A program made the position numbers and the translations under genes. The notes under the pieces were generated by a model. The model made no database searches and had not been told where the DNA came from. It saw only the letters and a program-made list of their open reading frames with translations. Below, piece by piece: positions 1 to 6,288 of a stretch of 6,986 nt of DNA (within the stretch, counting starts at the first letter, position 1; every line of letters begins with the position of its first letter). Source of the stretch: an uncultured Fretibacterium sp. (GTDB taxonomy: Bacteria; Synergistota; Synergistia; Synergistales; Aminobacteriaceae); the NCBI GenBank assembly GCA_937899395.1, contig CALBPU010000151.1, positions 1-6,986 on the forward strand, read 5' to 3'.

Positions 1-246
1 TATTCCTTTTACCAATGCAATGTACTTCTGATGGGATTATTCTACTATATGCAAAATTATTGTCTGTATATACTACGTCTATATCGTATCGTGAACCAAA
101 TGTAAAAGCTAATGTGATGCCTGTATCATGCTCTACTGCCCACCATAGCCATAATTGATGTTTTTTGTCGTGATAGTAGCTCCACTTCCGAATTTTATTA
201 CCTCTATACTCCCACAATCGACACATTTTACTTTTATACAAGCCAC
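1..246 (-). pseudogene. IS1-family transposase remnant (InsA start joined to InsB core)
   Basis: A GTG at 246 sits 8 bases after AGGAG (255-259) and opens VACIKVKCVDCGSIEVIKFG, the CxxC zinc-finger start of InsA proteins. About 20 codons later the InsA frame loses its similarity. The overlapping frame then reads WSYYHDKKHQLWLWWAVEHD, then LAFTFGSR and VVYTDNNFAY, which is the InsB DDE core of IS1 transposases. Most of InsA (the helix-turn-helix region) and the start of InsB are missing. A second gap lies between FGSR and the YTDNN aspartate motif, where relatives carry roughly 13 to 17 more residues. The InsB part runs off the window at position 1. Family assignment is by motif memory; the exact deletion sizes are estimates. 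Confidence 0.72.
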
Positions 247-309
247 GTTAATCACTCCTAAATTTTTATGGAATTATTTTAGTATAAAAAATTATTTTAA
301 GCCACTACC
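1..309 (-). mobile_element. IS1-family element, partial and decayed
   Basis: The reverse strand from 309 begins GGTAGTGGCTTAAAATAA, which resembles the GGTnnTG... terminal repeat of IS1 elements. About 60 bases inside it lies a start codon opening an InsA-like zinc-finger sequence, followed at once by InsB-like DDE sequence. The other end lies beyond position 1, so neither the full length nor a target duplication can be checked. The terminus at 309 is inferred from resemblance to IS1 ends, not from a paired repeat. The coding part is clearly damaged, so this copy cannot transpose by its own enzyme. Confidence 0.7.
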
Positions 310-321
310 TAAAATTTAGCA

Positions 322-358
322 TAAAAAATACTCCTCTAAATTAGAGGAGATATTTTTT
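322..358. terminator. Bidirectional hairpin terminator
   Basis: CTCCTCTAA (331-339) and TTAGAGGAG (341-349) are perfect complements; a real loop would open the innermost pairs. An A run lies before the stem and a T run after it, so both strands show a stem followed by a U tract. It lies between the IS1 remnant and the Synergist-CTERM tail gene and would end leftward transcripts of the latter. Confidence 0.75.
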
Positions 359-393
359 GTGTTCGGTAATAAAGGGGGAAATAACTATGAGGA

Positions 394-645
394 TCAGTAA
401 CGAAAACTTTTGTGTATTAATGTCAATGCAAACAACACAATAAATATTGCTCCGAAATTTGTGTTACAGCCGCCGCCGCTCCCTGAATTATTATTCGTAG
501 AATTATTGTTCGTATCATCATTGTTTGAAAAATCATCGTTGGCTTTATAGCCGTCCGTGCTTTCAATAGAGCCTGCGTTGAAATTCATGCCGTTTAAGCT
601 AACCCCTGTTTTAGTAAGATTGATAATCTTTGAAGCTGTATTCAT
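394..645 (-). pseudogene. Carboxy-terminal remnant of a surface protein with Synergist-CTERM sorting signal
   Basis: The frame encodes about 83 residues from the ATG at 645 (86 from the ATG at 654). There is a short ordinary stretch, then an Asn/Asp/Ser/Thr-rich spacer, SGSGGGCNTNFGA, a hydrophobic segment (IFIVLFALTLI) and a tail with H, K and R. A Gly-rich Cys motif, a membrane helix and a basic end match the Synergist-CTERM class of sorting signals, thought to anchor or process exported proteins. There is no signal peptide, and the region before the spacer is too short for a surface protein. Both candidate start codons lie in the IS5 end sequence, and the native coding part runs only to about 631. 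I read it as the 3' end of a larger gene cut off by the IS5 event. Expression as a short protein is possible but unsupported by any clear ribosome binding site. Confidence 0.66.
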
Positions 646-1419
646 AACAATCATTTAAGCAATATTCGAGAATGAGATACTTTTATCATATTCTCGGATG
701 AACTCGTAGAGATTTCGTAATCTTTGCTCAACCTTCTTGAATTATTCATCCAGCTAAATGTTCGCTCTACCACCCAACGTTTGGGCAATACATAAAAATT
801 TTGGGGATTGATTTTTTTTGATATGTCTACTCCAAGTCCTAAAAATTCTCTGATATCTTCTTCAAATGTTTTTCTATATCCTTGATCGCCACAAAATTTC
901 AACAGCGTAGGATATCTTGAATGAGCTAATATTGCAGGAATTATTCCCATAGTAGTGTCATGGAGATTAGCTGAATGTACGTATACCGCCAGTAAGTTTC
1001 CCATTATGTCAACTACTATATGACGTTTTCGGCCTTTAATTTTTTTTCCGCCGTCAAAGCCACGTGCTTGACTGTTATATATTGTTTTAACGCTTTGAGA
1101 ATCGATAATACCGTATGTCGGTACAGAAGCACGGCCGGCATTTTCACGCGTTATCTTAACTAAATGCCGTAGAATGGCATCCCACAGACCACTCTTACAA
1201 GCTCTGCGGTAGAAACTCCACACTGTTGAATACGGCGGAAAATCATGCGGTAACTGTCGCCACTGACAGCCGGTCTTATTTATATACAATACTGCTTCCT
1301 TTGAACAATGGAAAAATTTCTTCCCATTCTTTATCAGTTAAATCACTTGGATATTTTTCTCGTGTTTTTTTATTCATAAAAATTATTATATCAGCTTTTT
1401 TATTTATGAATACGGCCTC
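632..1419 (-). mobile_element. IS5-family insertion sequence, 788 bp
   Basis: The ends carry imperfect inverted repeats of 16 bases with 14 matches: GAAGCTGTATTCATAA (632-647) and TTATGAATACGGCCTC (1404-1419). They enclose one transposase frame on the - strand. The flanking bases are TTT on the left (629-631) and TTA on the right (1420-1422), so no clean target duplication is visible. One side carries a surface-protein tail, the other a primase fragment. This fits a deletion or rearrangement at the element after insertion. The family is named from the transposase motifs; the subgroup is not settled. Confidence 0.8.
651..1377 (-). pseudogene. IS5-family DDE transposase, broken by internal deletion
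   Basis: The natural start is the ATG at 1377, giving MNKKTREKYPSDLTDKEWEE then IFPLFK, the usual amino-terminal part of IS5 transposases. That frame stops 33 codons in. The next frame resumes as AVLYINKTGCQW and continues for about 212 residues from 1289. Family members carry roughly 15 to 20 more residues between these blocks (a basic GRPR-type stretch), so a deletion that is not a multiple of three has removed them. The DDE core is intact in the longer frame: D63 in IIDSQSV, D135 in GDQGY and E175 in VVERTFSW, plus the GRKRH block. The stop lies inside the element, close to its end. A TTG start at 1289 could make a truncated protein lacking the amino-terminal region, which is unlikely to be active. 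Confidence 0.85.
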
Positions 1420-1430
1420 TTATATTACAT

Positions 1431-1929
1431 TTATCGCTTTTTAGCTGGGCTTAGTATAACAGTAAAAAATCTTCCGCTGTCGTACATTTCAAGGCCGATT
1501 TCATCATTTCTGCGACGTGAACCTAAATTCGACAATGGAACGTTGATTTTGAACAGGATATGAAGCCCTTTTTCAGAAGGCGAAATTTCGGTGTACGAGT
1601 TCATCAAATTCACGACCTCTGCCGCAAATGTTTTCAAAGTGCCGTCATCAAGAACAACGTTGTCTAAGTCAATTCCAGCGTAACCGTTCGCAAACTCGAA
1701 ACCTACGCCATCAAATCCGAAACGCTCAACTGCCGCAAGAGCCTCGTCGAGAGTTCCCCAAGTATCAGGATCATTCGCCTTCGCGTTAGTACCGTCATGA
1801 GGGTTAACCGGCAATTTATCATTTTTACGCTTGCTCTCATTCCAAACGAGGCGATAAGCAACCCATTGCGACAATTCGGATAATCCTACCAGCTCAATCG
1901 GTAATCGAGAATTTTGCGACAATTTCATC
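1431..1929 (-). CDS. Plasmid/phage-type primase, amino-terminal fragment
   Basis: This frame of about 165 residues resembles the amino-terminal domain of primase-helicase proteins of phages and plasmids, which make primers for element replication. Numbered from the GTG one codon upstream (1931), it has LSQWVAYRL (about 20-28), the KLPVNPHDG block (39-47), NDPDTWGTLDEALA (53-66) and GFDGVGFEF (72-80). The AGIDLDNV segment (85-92) holds an acidic DxD pair (D88, D90), and TEISPSEKGLHILFK (114-128) includes H124. It ends just after EMYDSGRFFTV, where full proteins continue into a linker and a helicase domain, so at least half of the protein is missing. The stop is 11 bases before the IS5 end. The ATG at 1928 or the adjoining GTG at 1931 is the likely start; the purine-rich AGAAAGAAG before it is a weak ribosome binding site. 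It may be an inactive fragment. Confidence 0.7.
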
Positions 1930-2045
1930 ACTTCTTTCTTCCACTCTAAATTCTTCCACAGTAATCGTAATTATGGTTTTCTCCCTCTTCTTGCTTGGTT
2001 CTTATTCTTTAATTTTATCTTTAATTCAAAGTTTTTTTATTTCTT

Positions 2046-2184
2046 ACTTTATCTCTAACAGAACTTTATTTTATTCTTGAGCCCTATTCTAAATGATAAA
2101 TTCTTTTTTTGAGTTCTTGTTAAAATTTTTTTTGAAACTTTAGCTTAACCTTATCTCGAACTTTATCTTGAAATATAGACTTTA
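2046..2184 (+). repeat. Cluster of six ACYTTA hexamers, iteron-like
   Basis: ACTTTA occurs at 2046, 2063, 2137, 2160 and 2179, and the variant ACCTTA at 2148, all on the + strand. Several share a wider form close to GAACTTTATCTT. The copies at 2137, 2148 and 2160 are spaced 11 and 12 bases apart, about one helical turn. Plasmid replication initiators bind such phased repeats, but the tract is so T-rich that chance is a serious alternative. Confidence 0.3.
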
Positions 2185-2275
2185 TTTTTCACTAATGCCC
2201 GAAGCGAATCAAATGAGCGAGGGCTACTGTGGAAAACCTAAAAATCTTTTACCTCTTCATAGATGTGGTAAAATA

Positions 2276-2304
2276 GGGGTAGTAGTGGGGGATAGGGATG
2301 GGGG
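2276..2304 (+). other. G-quadruplex-type motif
   Basis: Four G runs of 4, 5, 3 and 5 bases are separated by loops of 7, 3 and 2 bases (TAGTAGT, ATA, AT), which fits the usual intramolecular quadruplex pattern. In an AT-rich gap this is conspicuous. The G strand is the non-transcribed strand for leftward genes. Whether it folds in the cell cannot be told from sequence. Confidence 0.55.
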
Positions 2305-2330
2305 TTTTCTTTTGGTTCTTTTCTTTTAAT

Positions 2331-2368
2331 AAAAAAAACACCGCGCCGTCTTTTTGATAGCCGGCGGT
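2331..2368 (-). terminator. Probable leftward intrinsic terminator
   Basis: On the - strand, ACCGCCG (2368-2362) can pair with CGGCGCGGT (2348-2340), seven pairs with a two-base bulge. A G and then eight T (2338-2331) follow. It is the only GC-rich block in the gap and lies about 220 bases after the end of the split gene, which it would terminate. Confidence 0.5.
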
Positions 2369-2586
2369 ATTAATATATTAATATATTAGGAATTTTTTAG
2401 AAGCCATAAAGCCTTTATACATCTAACTTTATAAAAATGCCTCTGAACACTTCTCCGCGATTTAATATTCAGACAATTTCTATAAAATGCGATGACAGCT
2501 ATAATATCTTGCAGGCCAAAAAATAGGCGAATTTTTTTTATTATGCAAAACCTTGTTATTACTATTTTTATAGAATTTTTTATTTA

Positions 2587-3664
2587 TTACTTCTTTCCGT
2601 TATGCGGGAAGCTGAATGTAATTTCATTGAGATTCCTGGCAGTTGGAATATTTTTTGCGTCTTTGGGGTCTGGCAATAATATTCCATCGTAAACTTCAAA
2701 TAACCTTGTTTCATTACGAAGTAATTCCCAAGTTTTCTCGAAAATTCTTTTTAATAATAGCGACGGATTTTTGTGAGCATTTAGTCGCATTTTGAGAGCT
2801 TCGTTTCGCTCAATGATTTTGCTTGCTTTGATATGTGGAGTTCCCTTATCACCAGCCTGTTCAATGAGTTTGACGATTATCGTAACGTTTTCGACAGCGG
2901 CTTTGTTGCGCTCTTTTGCTATTGACGATTTTATAAGGTAAGAATGGCTCGGATTAAGAATTTGCCTACCACTATGATATTTTTTAAGATTGCCGTTTTT
3001 ATCTCTGTCCAAAGAGGCATTATAAATAGTTTCTACGATATGATTCAGATAAGGACTTGAAAAGCTAATCAAATTAGTACTTTCATCATATCCCATAAAG
3101 ACAAGTACTGGGAAGTATTTTTTATATATTCTTCCATTTTTTTTTAGTATCTAAAATCCCTATAATGTCGTGAAATGCTTGAGTCTTTCGCATAATATTT
3201 TTTACATCGTTTTCGTGAATACCGCTACCGTCTTGTAATAAACCGATACATCTCATAAGGTCTGGAGCGTACATCGTTATAATAGAATTGAGCTTTTCGC
3301 CAGCTTTTAGAGATGAATAAAATTCTTTGAGAATAATGCTGTAATAGACTGAGAGAAGTGGAATATCAATCTTATCTATACCTTCGTTAGTTCGCATATC
3401 TTTGATTTCAGCCGTACTGATCGAACGCAACGTATCACCTTCAAAAAAAATCTCGCCATCTTCAAATCTCAATCCTTTTGTACTTATAACAGGGTATAAG
3501 TGAGCCTTACCGCCTTGATATAAGCTGATCGCATTTTCATATTCAAAAAGCGTCGGAATAGCGAGCGCGTTTATGTTTGCGTCAACAATTTTTTTGTCGG
3601 TTTCGTTTTCAGCTTTTGATTTAGTTCGATACATTTTTATTTCGTTATAATCGTTATTGGGCAT
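2587..3664 (-). pseudogene. Gene of unknown family, possibly replication-related, split by a frameshift at A9
   Basis: Two consecutive - strand frames are best read as one gene. The first, from the ATG at 3664, runs to the block AFHDIIGILDTKKK and then stops at 3122. The second stays open before its first ATG (3096) and reads KNGRIYKKYFPVLVF upstream of MGYDES. Removing one A from the nine-A run (3137-3145) joins them into about 358 residues. The first half has IPTLFEYENAISLYQGG and a helix-rich region. The second half has ISFSSPYLNHIVETIY, SYLIKSSIAKERNKAAVE and a charged LLLKRIFEKTWELL segment. I cannot name the family. Its size, helical and charged make-up and place beside a primase, repeats and a recombinase suggest a plasmid-type replication or DNA-binding protein, as inference only. 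A TTG at 3691 in the same frame would add nine residues but is less likely than the ATG. Confidence 0.6.
3137..3145 (-). other. Nine-A homopolymer at the frame junction
   Basis: The coding strand reads GAT ACT followed by nine A and TGG AAG. The upstream frame reads DTKKKWKNI and then stops. A shift of -1 in the A run gives DTKKNGRIYKKYFPVLVF and enters the long downstream frame. A run of this kind can mark a mutation, a sequencing error, transcript slippage or -1 ribosomal frameshifting. Confidence 0.7.
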
Positions 3665-3672
3665 AGTAAATT

Positions 3673-3786
3673 TTAACCTATTAATGTGCAAACTTTTGAA
3701 TTTAATTTATTATACCATGTTAATATCGACATTTCAGTATTTGGCTGAGTTCGAACCATAATATGAACATGATCTTTATCATAATT
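3673..3786 (-). pseudogene. Fragment of IS200/IS605 Y1 transposase
   Basis: The - strand frame from 3786 reads NYDKDHVHIMVRTQPNTEMS. This matches the conserved middle of Y1 transposases, where the H-hydrophobic-H pair (HVH) binds the catalytic metal and a PNTE-S segment follows. After the MS the similarity fades (ILTWYNKLNSK) and the frame stops at 3673. Just upstream the frame has a TGA, preceded by ITLEQ, which may be more of the same decayed gene. The amino-terminal part and the helix with the catalytic tyrosine are missing. It lies between the recombinase gene and the split gene, in an otherwise gene-free 162-base gap. Confidence 0.6.
3709..3737 (-). promoter_or_regulatory. Predicted promoter of the split gene
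   Basis: TATAAT (3714-3709) is preceded by TGG, giving an extended -10 of the TGnTATAAT form. CTGAAA (3737-3732) lies 17 bases upstream and matches four of six bases of the -35 consensus. The -10 ends about 45 bases before the ATG at 3664. The site lies inside the Y1 transposase remnant. Confidence 0.5.
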
Positions 3787-3826
3787 TCACTGTTCTAAAG
3801 TTATGTTATATGCTTTAGATATGCGA

Positions 3827-4834
3827 TTAAATGATATTCAAAGCGGCGTTATCCTCTACGGCATCTTCGCGGATAAAATATTCTCGTAAGACTTGCGTAG
3901 ATTTATGCCCGGTCTGGTTCATAATTGAACGTTCAGATTTGCCCTGACGGATTGCCGTAGTTACGAACCCCGAGCGGAGGCTGTGAGCTGAAAGGTCGAG
4001 GGATAATCCTGCACTCATTGCGCTTTTTTTGACAATTAATCTGACGCTCTGGGGAGTTAAACGCTCTGAAGTAATCTGACCGCCTTTCAAAATTCGCGTG
4101 AATAAAGCTCTTTGACGAAAATTACTGATGATGAGCCACTTTTTTAATAATTCGAGAGGCGAGACTGTTCTGTCGTTACTTGGAAAAATTGCCTTAGTCA
4201 TTCCTTGCCCCTCTTGATCTGTTTTCGAGCGTTGAATTTCAATTAATAAAATTTCCTGAGCGTTTTTGAACGTCCATTTGAGATTTTCAACGTTCAAAGC
4301 GCATAATTCCGACCTCCTAAACGCTCCTGCGAAACCTAATGAAATAATCGCTCTGTCGCGTATATGCTTGGGAGAGCTGTCATCAGGTATTGAGTTCAGC
4401 AGGTATCGAACGACATCGACAGTCGCAGCGTCATGCTTTCTTTTCGCCGTTCCGTATTCACGCTTGAAGCCTTTGACGATTTTTTTGATCAATAGGCTTT
4501 CAGTAGGCGAAGTCAGCCCTTGCGCTTTATGTGCCGTAGAGATCGCCGCTAAAGTCTGCTCTATCGTTGAATATTTCAGATTGTCATTCGTCATATCGAC
4601 GATGTATGCCGCAAGAGTATCGGGCGAGATAGGGAAGGTCGCGCTTAAACCTTTTACTTCACACCAAGTGAAAAATCGCTTGAGGCGCGAGGAATAGGCA
4701 CGTCGCGTTTCAGGAGCAACAGAAGCCTCAATGAGTTGTCGAACCTTGTCCGTGTATTCCGATAAATCATGCGTAAAGTCTGAATTTTTTTCTGTAGGAA
4801 CTAATAAAACTTCACTATTCAATTTCGACCTCAC
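3827..4834 (-). CDS. Tyrosine recombinase (phage-type integrase)
   Basis: This protein of 335 residues cuts and rejoins DNA at specific sites, for integration, excision or dimer resolution. An amino-terminal SAM-like core-binding domain covers about 25-125 (TRRAYSSRLKRFFTWC). The catalytic domain follows with all expected residues: R173 in GAFRRSEL, K204 in QRSKTDQEG, H284 and R287 in HSLRSG, H310 in TGHKS and the nucleophile Y319 in LREYF. Length and domain order are normal and the gene looks intact. The GTG start at 4834 shares its first base with the TAG stop of the upstream ATPase gene, and I see no strong ribosome binding site of its own, so translational coupling is likely. The amino-terminal 25 residues are unlike the family core, so a start slightly further in is possible. 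The partner attachment site is not visible here. I cannot assign it to a named integrase. Confidence 0.92.
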   Translation of the reverse strand: MRSKLNSEVLLVPTEKNSDFTHDLSEYTDKVRQLIEASVAPETRRAYSSRLKRFFTWCEVKGLSATFPISPDTLAAYIVDMTNDNLKYSTIEQTLAAISTAHKAQGLTSPTESLLIKKIVKGFKREYGTAKRKHDAATVDVVRYLLNSIPDDSSPKHIRDRAIISLGFAGAFRRSELCALNVENLKWTFKNAQEILLIEIQRSKTDQEGQGMTKAIFPSNDRTVSPLELLKKWLIISNFRQRALFTRILKGGQITSERLTPQSVRLIVKKSAMSAGLSLDLSAHSLRSGFVTTAIRQGKSERSIMNQTGHKSTQVLREYFIREDAVEDNAALNII

Positions 4835-6147
4835 TAAATCTTCGACAAAATATCAGGTCTTGATAAAAGTTCAACTGCGTAAAGCGGAATATTCATAACC
4901 CAATTTTGACGTTCATAATCTGCCATAGATGCCCTGATTGCTACTTCCGGCCCGTATTTTTCATAATAGACTTTTAAGCTTTTTGCCCGTAGATTAGTTT
5001 CAGCTTTGACTTCTACGGGTAGGACGCGCTCCTCGTTCTGAATTATGAAATCAATTTCCGCATTTCCACGTTCTCGCGCCCAATAAAATAATGGCACGCC
5101 AGCGGCAGTTAATTGCTGACAAACGTATTGCTCGGTCATTGCGCCCTTGAACTCCGTGAATATTTTGTTGCCGTCAATTAACGTTTTAGCTGAAATATCC
5201 GAGAGTGCGCCGAGAAGTCCTACATCGAGCAGGTAGAGCTTAAAATCTTTCAAGTCTTCGTAAGCGTTGAGTGGAATTGCAGGCTTCGATATTCGATTAA
5301 CTTTTCGTATAAGTCCGCAGTCTGATAACCATAACAAAGCGTTTTCGTAATCTTTAGCTTTCGAGCCTTCCTTGACCTGACTGTACATAAATTTTCGATT
5401 TTCTTTCGCTAATTGGATCGGAATACTTTTCCAAAGCATTCTCAGGCGGGGAATTTCACGATAAGGCGCGTGTTTTGAAAAATCCATTTCGTATGCCGTT
5501 AAGATATTTTTCTGAATGTTGCGGACTTCGTTGTAATCGTGGTTGTTGATGAAACTCGCTACGGCTTCGGGCATTCCGCCGACGTAATAATATTGCTTGA
5601 GAGCTTCGATAAATTCATTGCGAAAGATTTTTATCATCGGAAAATCACGATTTTCTATCAGCTCAAGCAGATTATTTTTGCCGACCGCCTTTAGAAATTC
5701 AAGGAACGTCAACGGATACAACGACAGAAAATCAACTTTGCCGACGGGAAACGATGTCGATTCATGTAAACTTATACCCAAGAGAGAGCCAGCCGTAATA
5801 ATGTGATATTGCGGAAGTTGCTCGTAAAAGTATTTTAATGATGACAAAGCCTGCGGAACTTCCTGAATTTCATCGAGAATTATGAGCGTGCTCTCTGGCG
5901 AGATTTTCGTATCATAAGCGATTTCTAGACCGTGAATTATTCGCTTAACATCTAAATCTTGAAGAAACAAGGTCTTTGCGATACTGTCAACATCAAGGTT
6001 AACGTAAAAGACGCTTTCATAGCAGGTTCGTCCCAGCTCTTTCATGAGCCAGGTCTTTCCAACCTGACGTGCGCCTCGTATGATTAGAGGCTTACGATTA
6101 GGATTATTTTTCCATTTTTGTAGGTTATAAAAAGTATTTCTTTCCAC
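4834..6147 (-). CDS. AAA-family ATPase with DUF4143 nuclease-like carboxy-terminal domain
   Basis: The protein has 437 residues and the usual length for the AAA_14/DUF4143 group, widespread in bacteria and archaea and without an agreed function. The ATPase domain has Walker A GARQVGKT (25-32, K31), Walker B LIILDEIQE (88-96, D92 and E93) and the TAGS segment (118-121) typical of the sensor position. The DUF4143 part includes YYYVGGMPEAV (186-196). Near the end, ERGNAEIDFII and LPVEVKA carry D366, E379 and K381, the layout of a PD-(D/E)XK nuclease-like fold. No membrane segment is seen. The GTG start at 6147 follows GAGGA (6155-6159) by 7 bases, so the start is well supported. It precedes the recombinase gene with a one-base overlap, which suggests an operon. 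Its role is unknown; its pairing with a recombinase is the main contextual hint. Confidence 0.9.
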   Translation of the reverse strand: MERNTFYNLQKWKNNPNRKPLIIRGARQVGKTWLMKELGRTCYESVFYVNLDVDSIAKTLFLQDLDVKRIIHGLEIAYDTKISPESTLIILDEIQEVPQALSSLKYFYEQLPQYHIITAGSLLGISLHESTSFPVGKVDFLSLYPLTFLEFLKAVGKNNLLELIENRDFPMIKIFRNEFIEALKQYYYVGGMPEAVASFINNHDYNEVRNIQKNILTAYEMDFSKHAPYREIPRLRMLWKSIPIQLAKENRKFMYSQVKEGSKAKDYENALLWLSDCGLIRKVNRISKPAIPLNAYEDLKDFKLYLLDVGLLGALSDISAKTLIDGNKIFTEFKGAMTEQYVCQQLTAAGVPLFYWARERGNAEIDFIIQNEERVLPVEVKAETNLRAKSLKVYYEKYGPEVAIRASMADYERQNWVMNIPLYAVELLSRPDILSKI

Positions 6148-6154
6148 TGATTTA

Positions 6155-6208
6155 TCCTCGTAAGTTTATTTATTTTCAAATTATAACATATGATTTTACG
6201 AATAATAA
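6155..6208 (-). promoter_or_regulatory. Promoter and ribosome binding site of the ATPase-recombinase operon
   Basis: TATAAT (6185-6180) is preceded by TGT, an extended -10. The -35 position 17 bases upstream (6208-6203, TTATTA) is weak, as is common with extended -10 promoters. GAGGA at 6159-6155 sits 7 bases before the GTG at 6147. The leader would be about 25 bases long. No operator palindrome stands out. Confidence 0.55.
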
Positions 6209-6253
6209 ATAATCATAAATGTAAACTTATCAATATTTATTTTTGAAAAATTA

Positions 6254-6284
6254 AAAACTCCCCCCGAAATTCTGGGAGAGTTTT
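6254..6284 (-). terminator. Terminator-like hairpin
   Basis: AAAACTC (6254-6260) pairs with GAGTTTT (6278-6284), and a mismatch and a CCC/GGG block extend the stem. On the - strand the stem is followed by TTTTTAATTTTT, so it would act best on leftward transcripts; on the + strand only a TTTT follows. It lies between the ATPase promoter and the IS200/IS605 end and would insulate the operon from transcription arriving from the right. Confidence 0.55.
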
Positions 6285-6288
6285 ACCA

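Larger units (their letters stand above)
1932..2586. other. Gene-poor AT-rich gap between primase fragment and split gene
   Basis: I find no convincing gene here. The part 1980-2190 is strongly T-rich on the + strand and carries repeated ACTTTA-like hexamers. A G-rich motif follows at 2276-2304 and a probable leftward terminator at 2331-2368. A tandem TAATATAT repeat lies at about 2370-2388. On the - strand from about 2563 to 2386 one frame stays open for nearly 60 codons but has no ATG or GTG and no recognisable motif, so it is not called. Position beside a primase and a possible replication gene makes an old replication origin plausible but unproven. Confidence 0.5.

Noticed and set aside
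387..443. An 18-codon + strand frame (ATG at 387) with a strong GGGGG ribosome binding site at 374-378
   Set aside because: It is very short, has no recognisable motif and overlaps the Synergist-CTERM frame on the other strand. It could be the broken start of a lost gene, but nothing supports it.
1226..1444. Open frame of 72 codons on the + strand
   Set aside because: It runs antisense across the IS5 transposase start, the terminal repeat and the end of the primase fragment, with no motif of its own.
2386..2563. Nearly 60 open codons on the - strand in the gap
   Set aside because: There is no ATG or GTG start, no ribosome binding site and no motif, and AT-rich DNA readily stays open by chance.
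2492..2692. Open frame of 66 codons on the + strand
   Set aside because: It overlaps the 3' end of the split gene and the T-rich gap; its hydrophobic look comes from T-rich codons.
3787..3789. In-frame TGA before the Y1 fragment as a recoded tryptophan
   Set aside because: The rest of that gene is decayed and other genes here show no sign of recoding, so it is simply a stop in a pseudogene.
4266..4697. Open frame of 143 codons on the + strand
   Set aside because: It is antisense inside the recombinase gene, whose catalytic residues are all present on the other strand.
5597..5806. Open frame of 69 codons on the + strand
   Set aside because: It is antisense inside the ATPase gene and has no motif.
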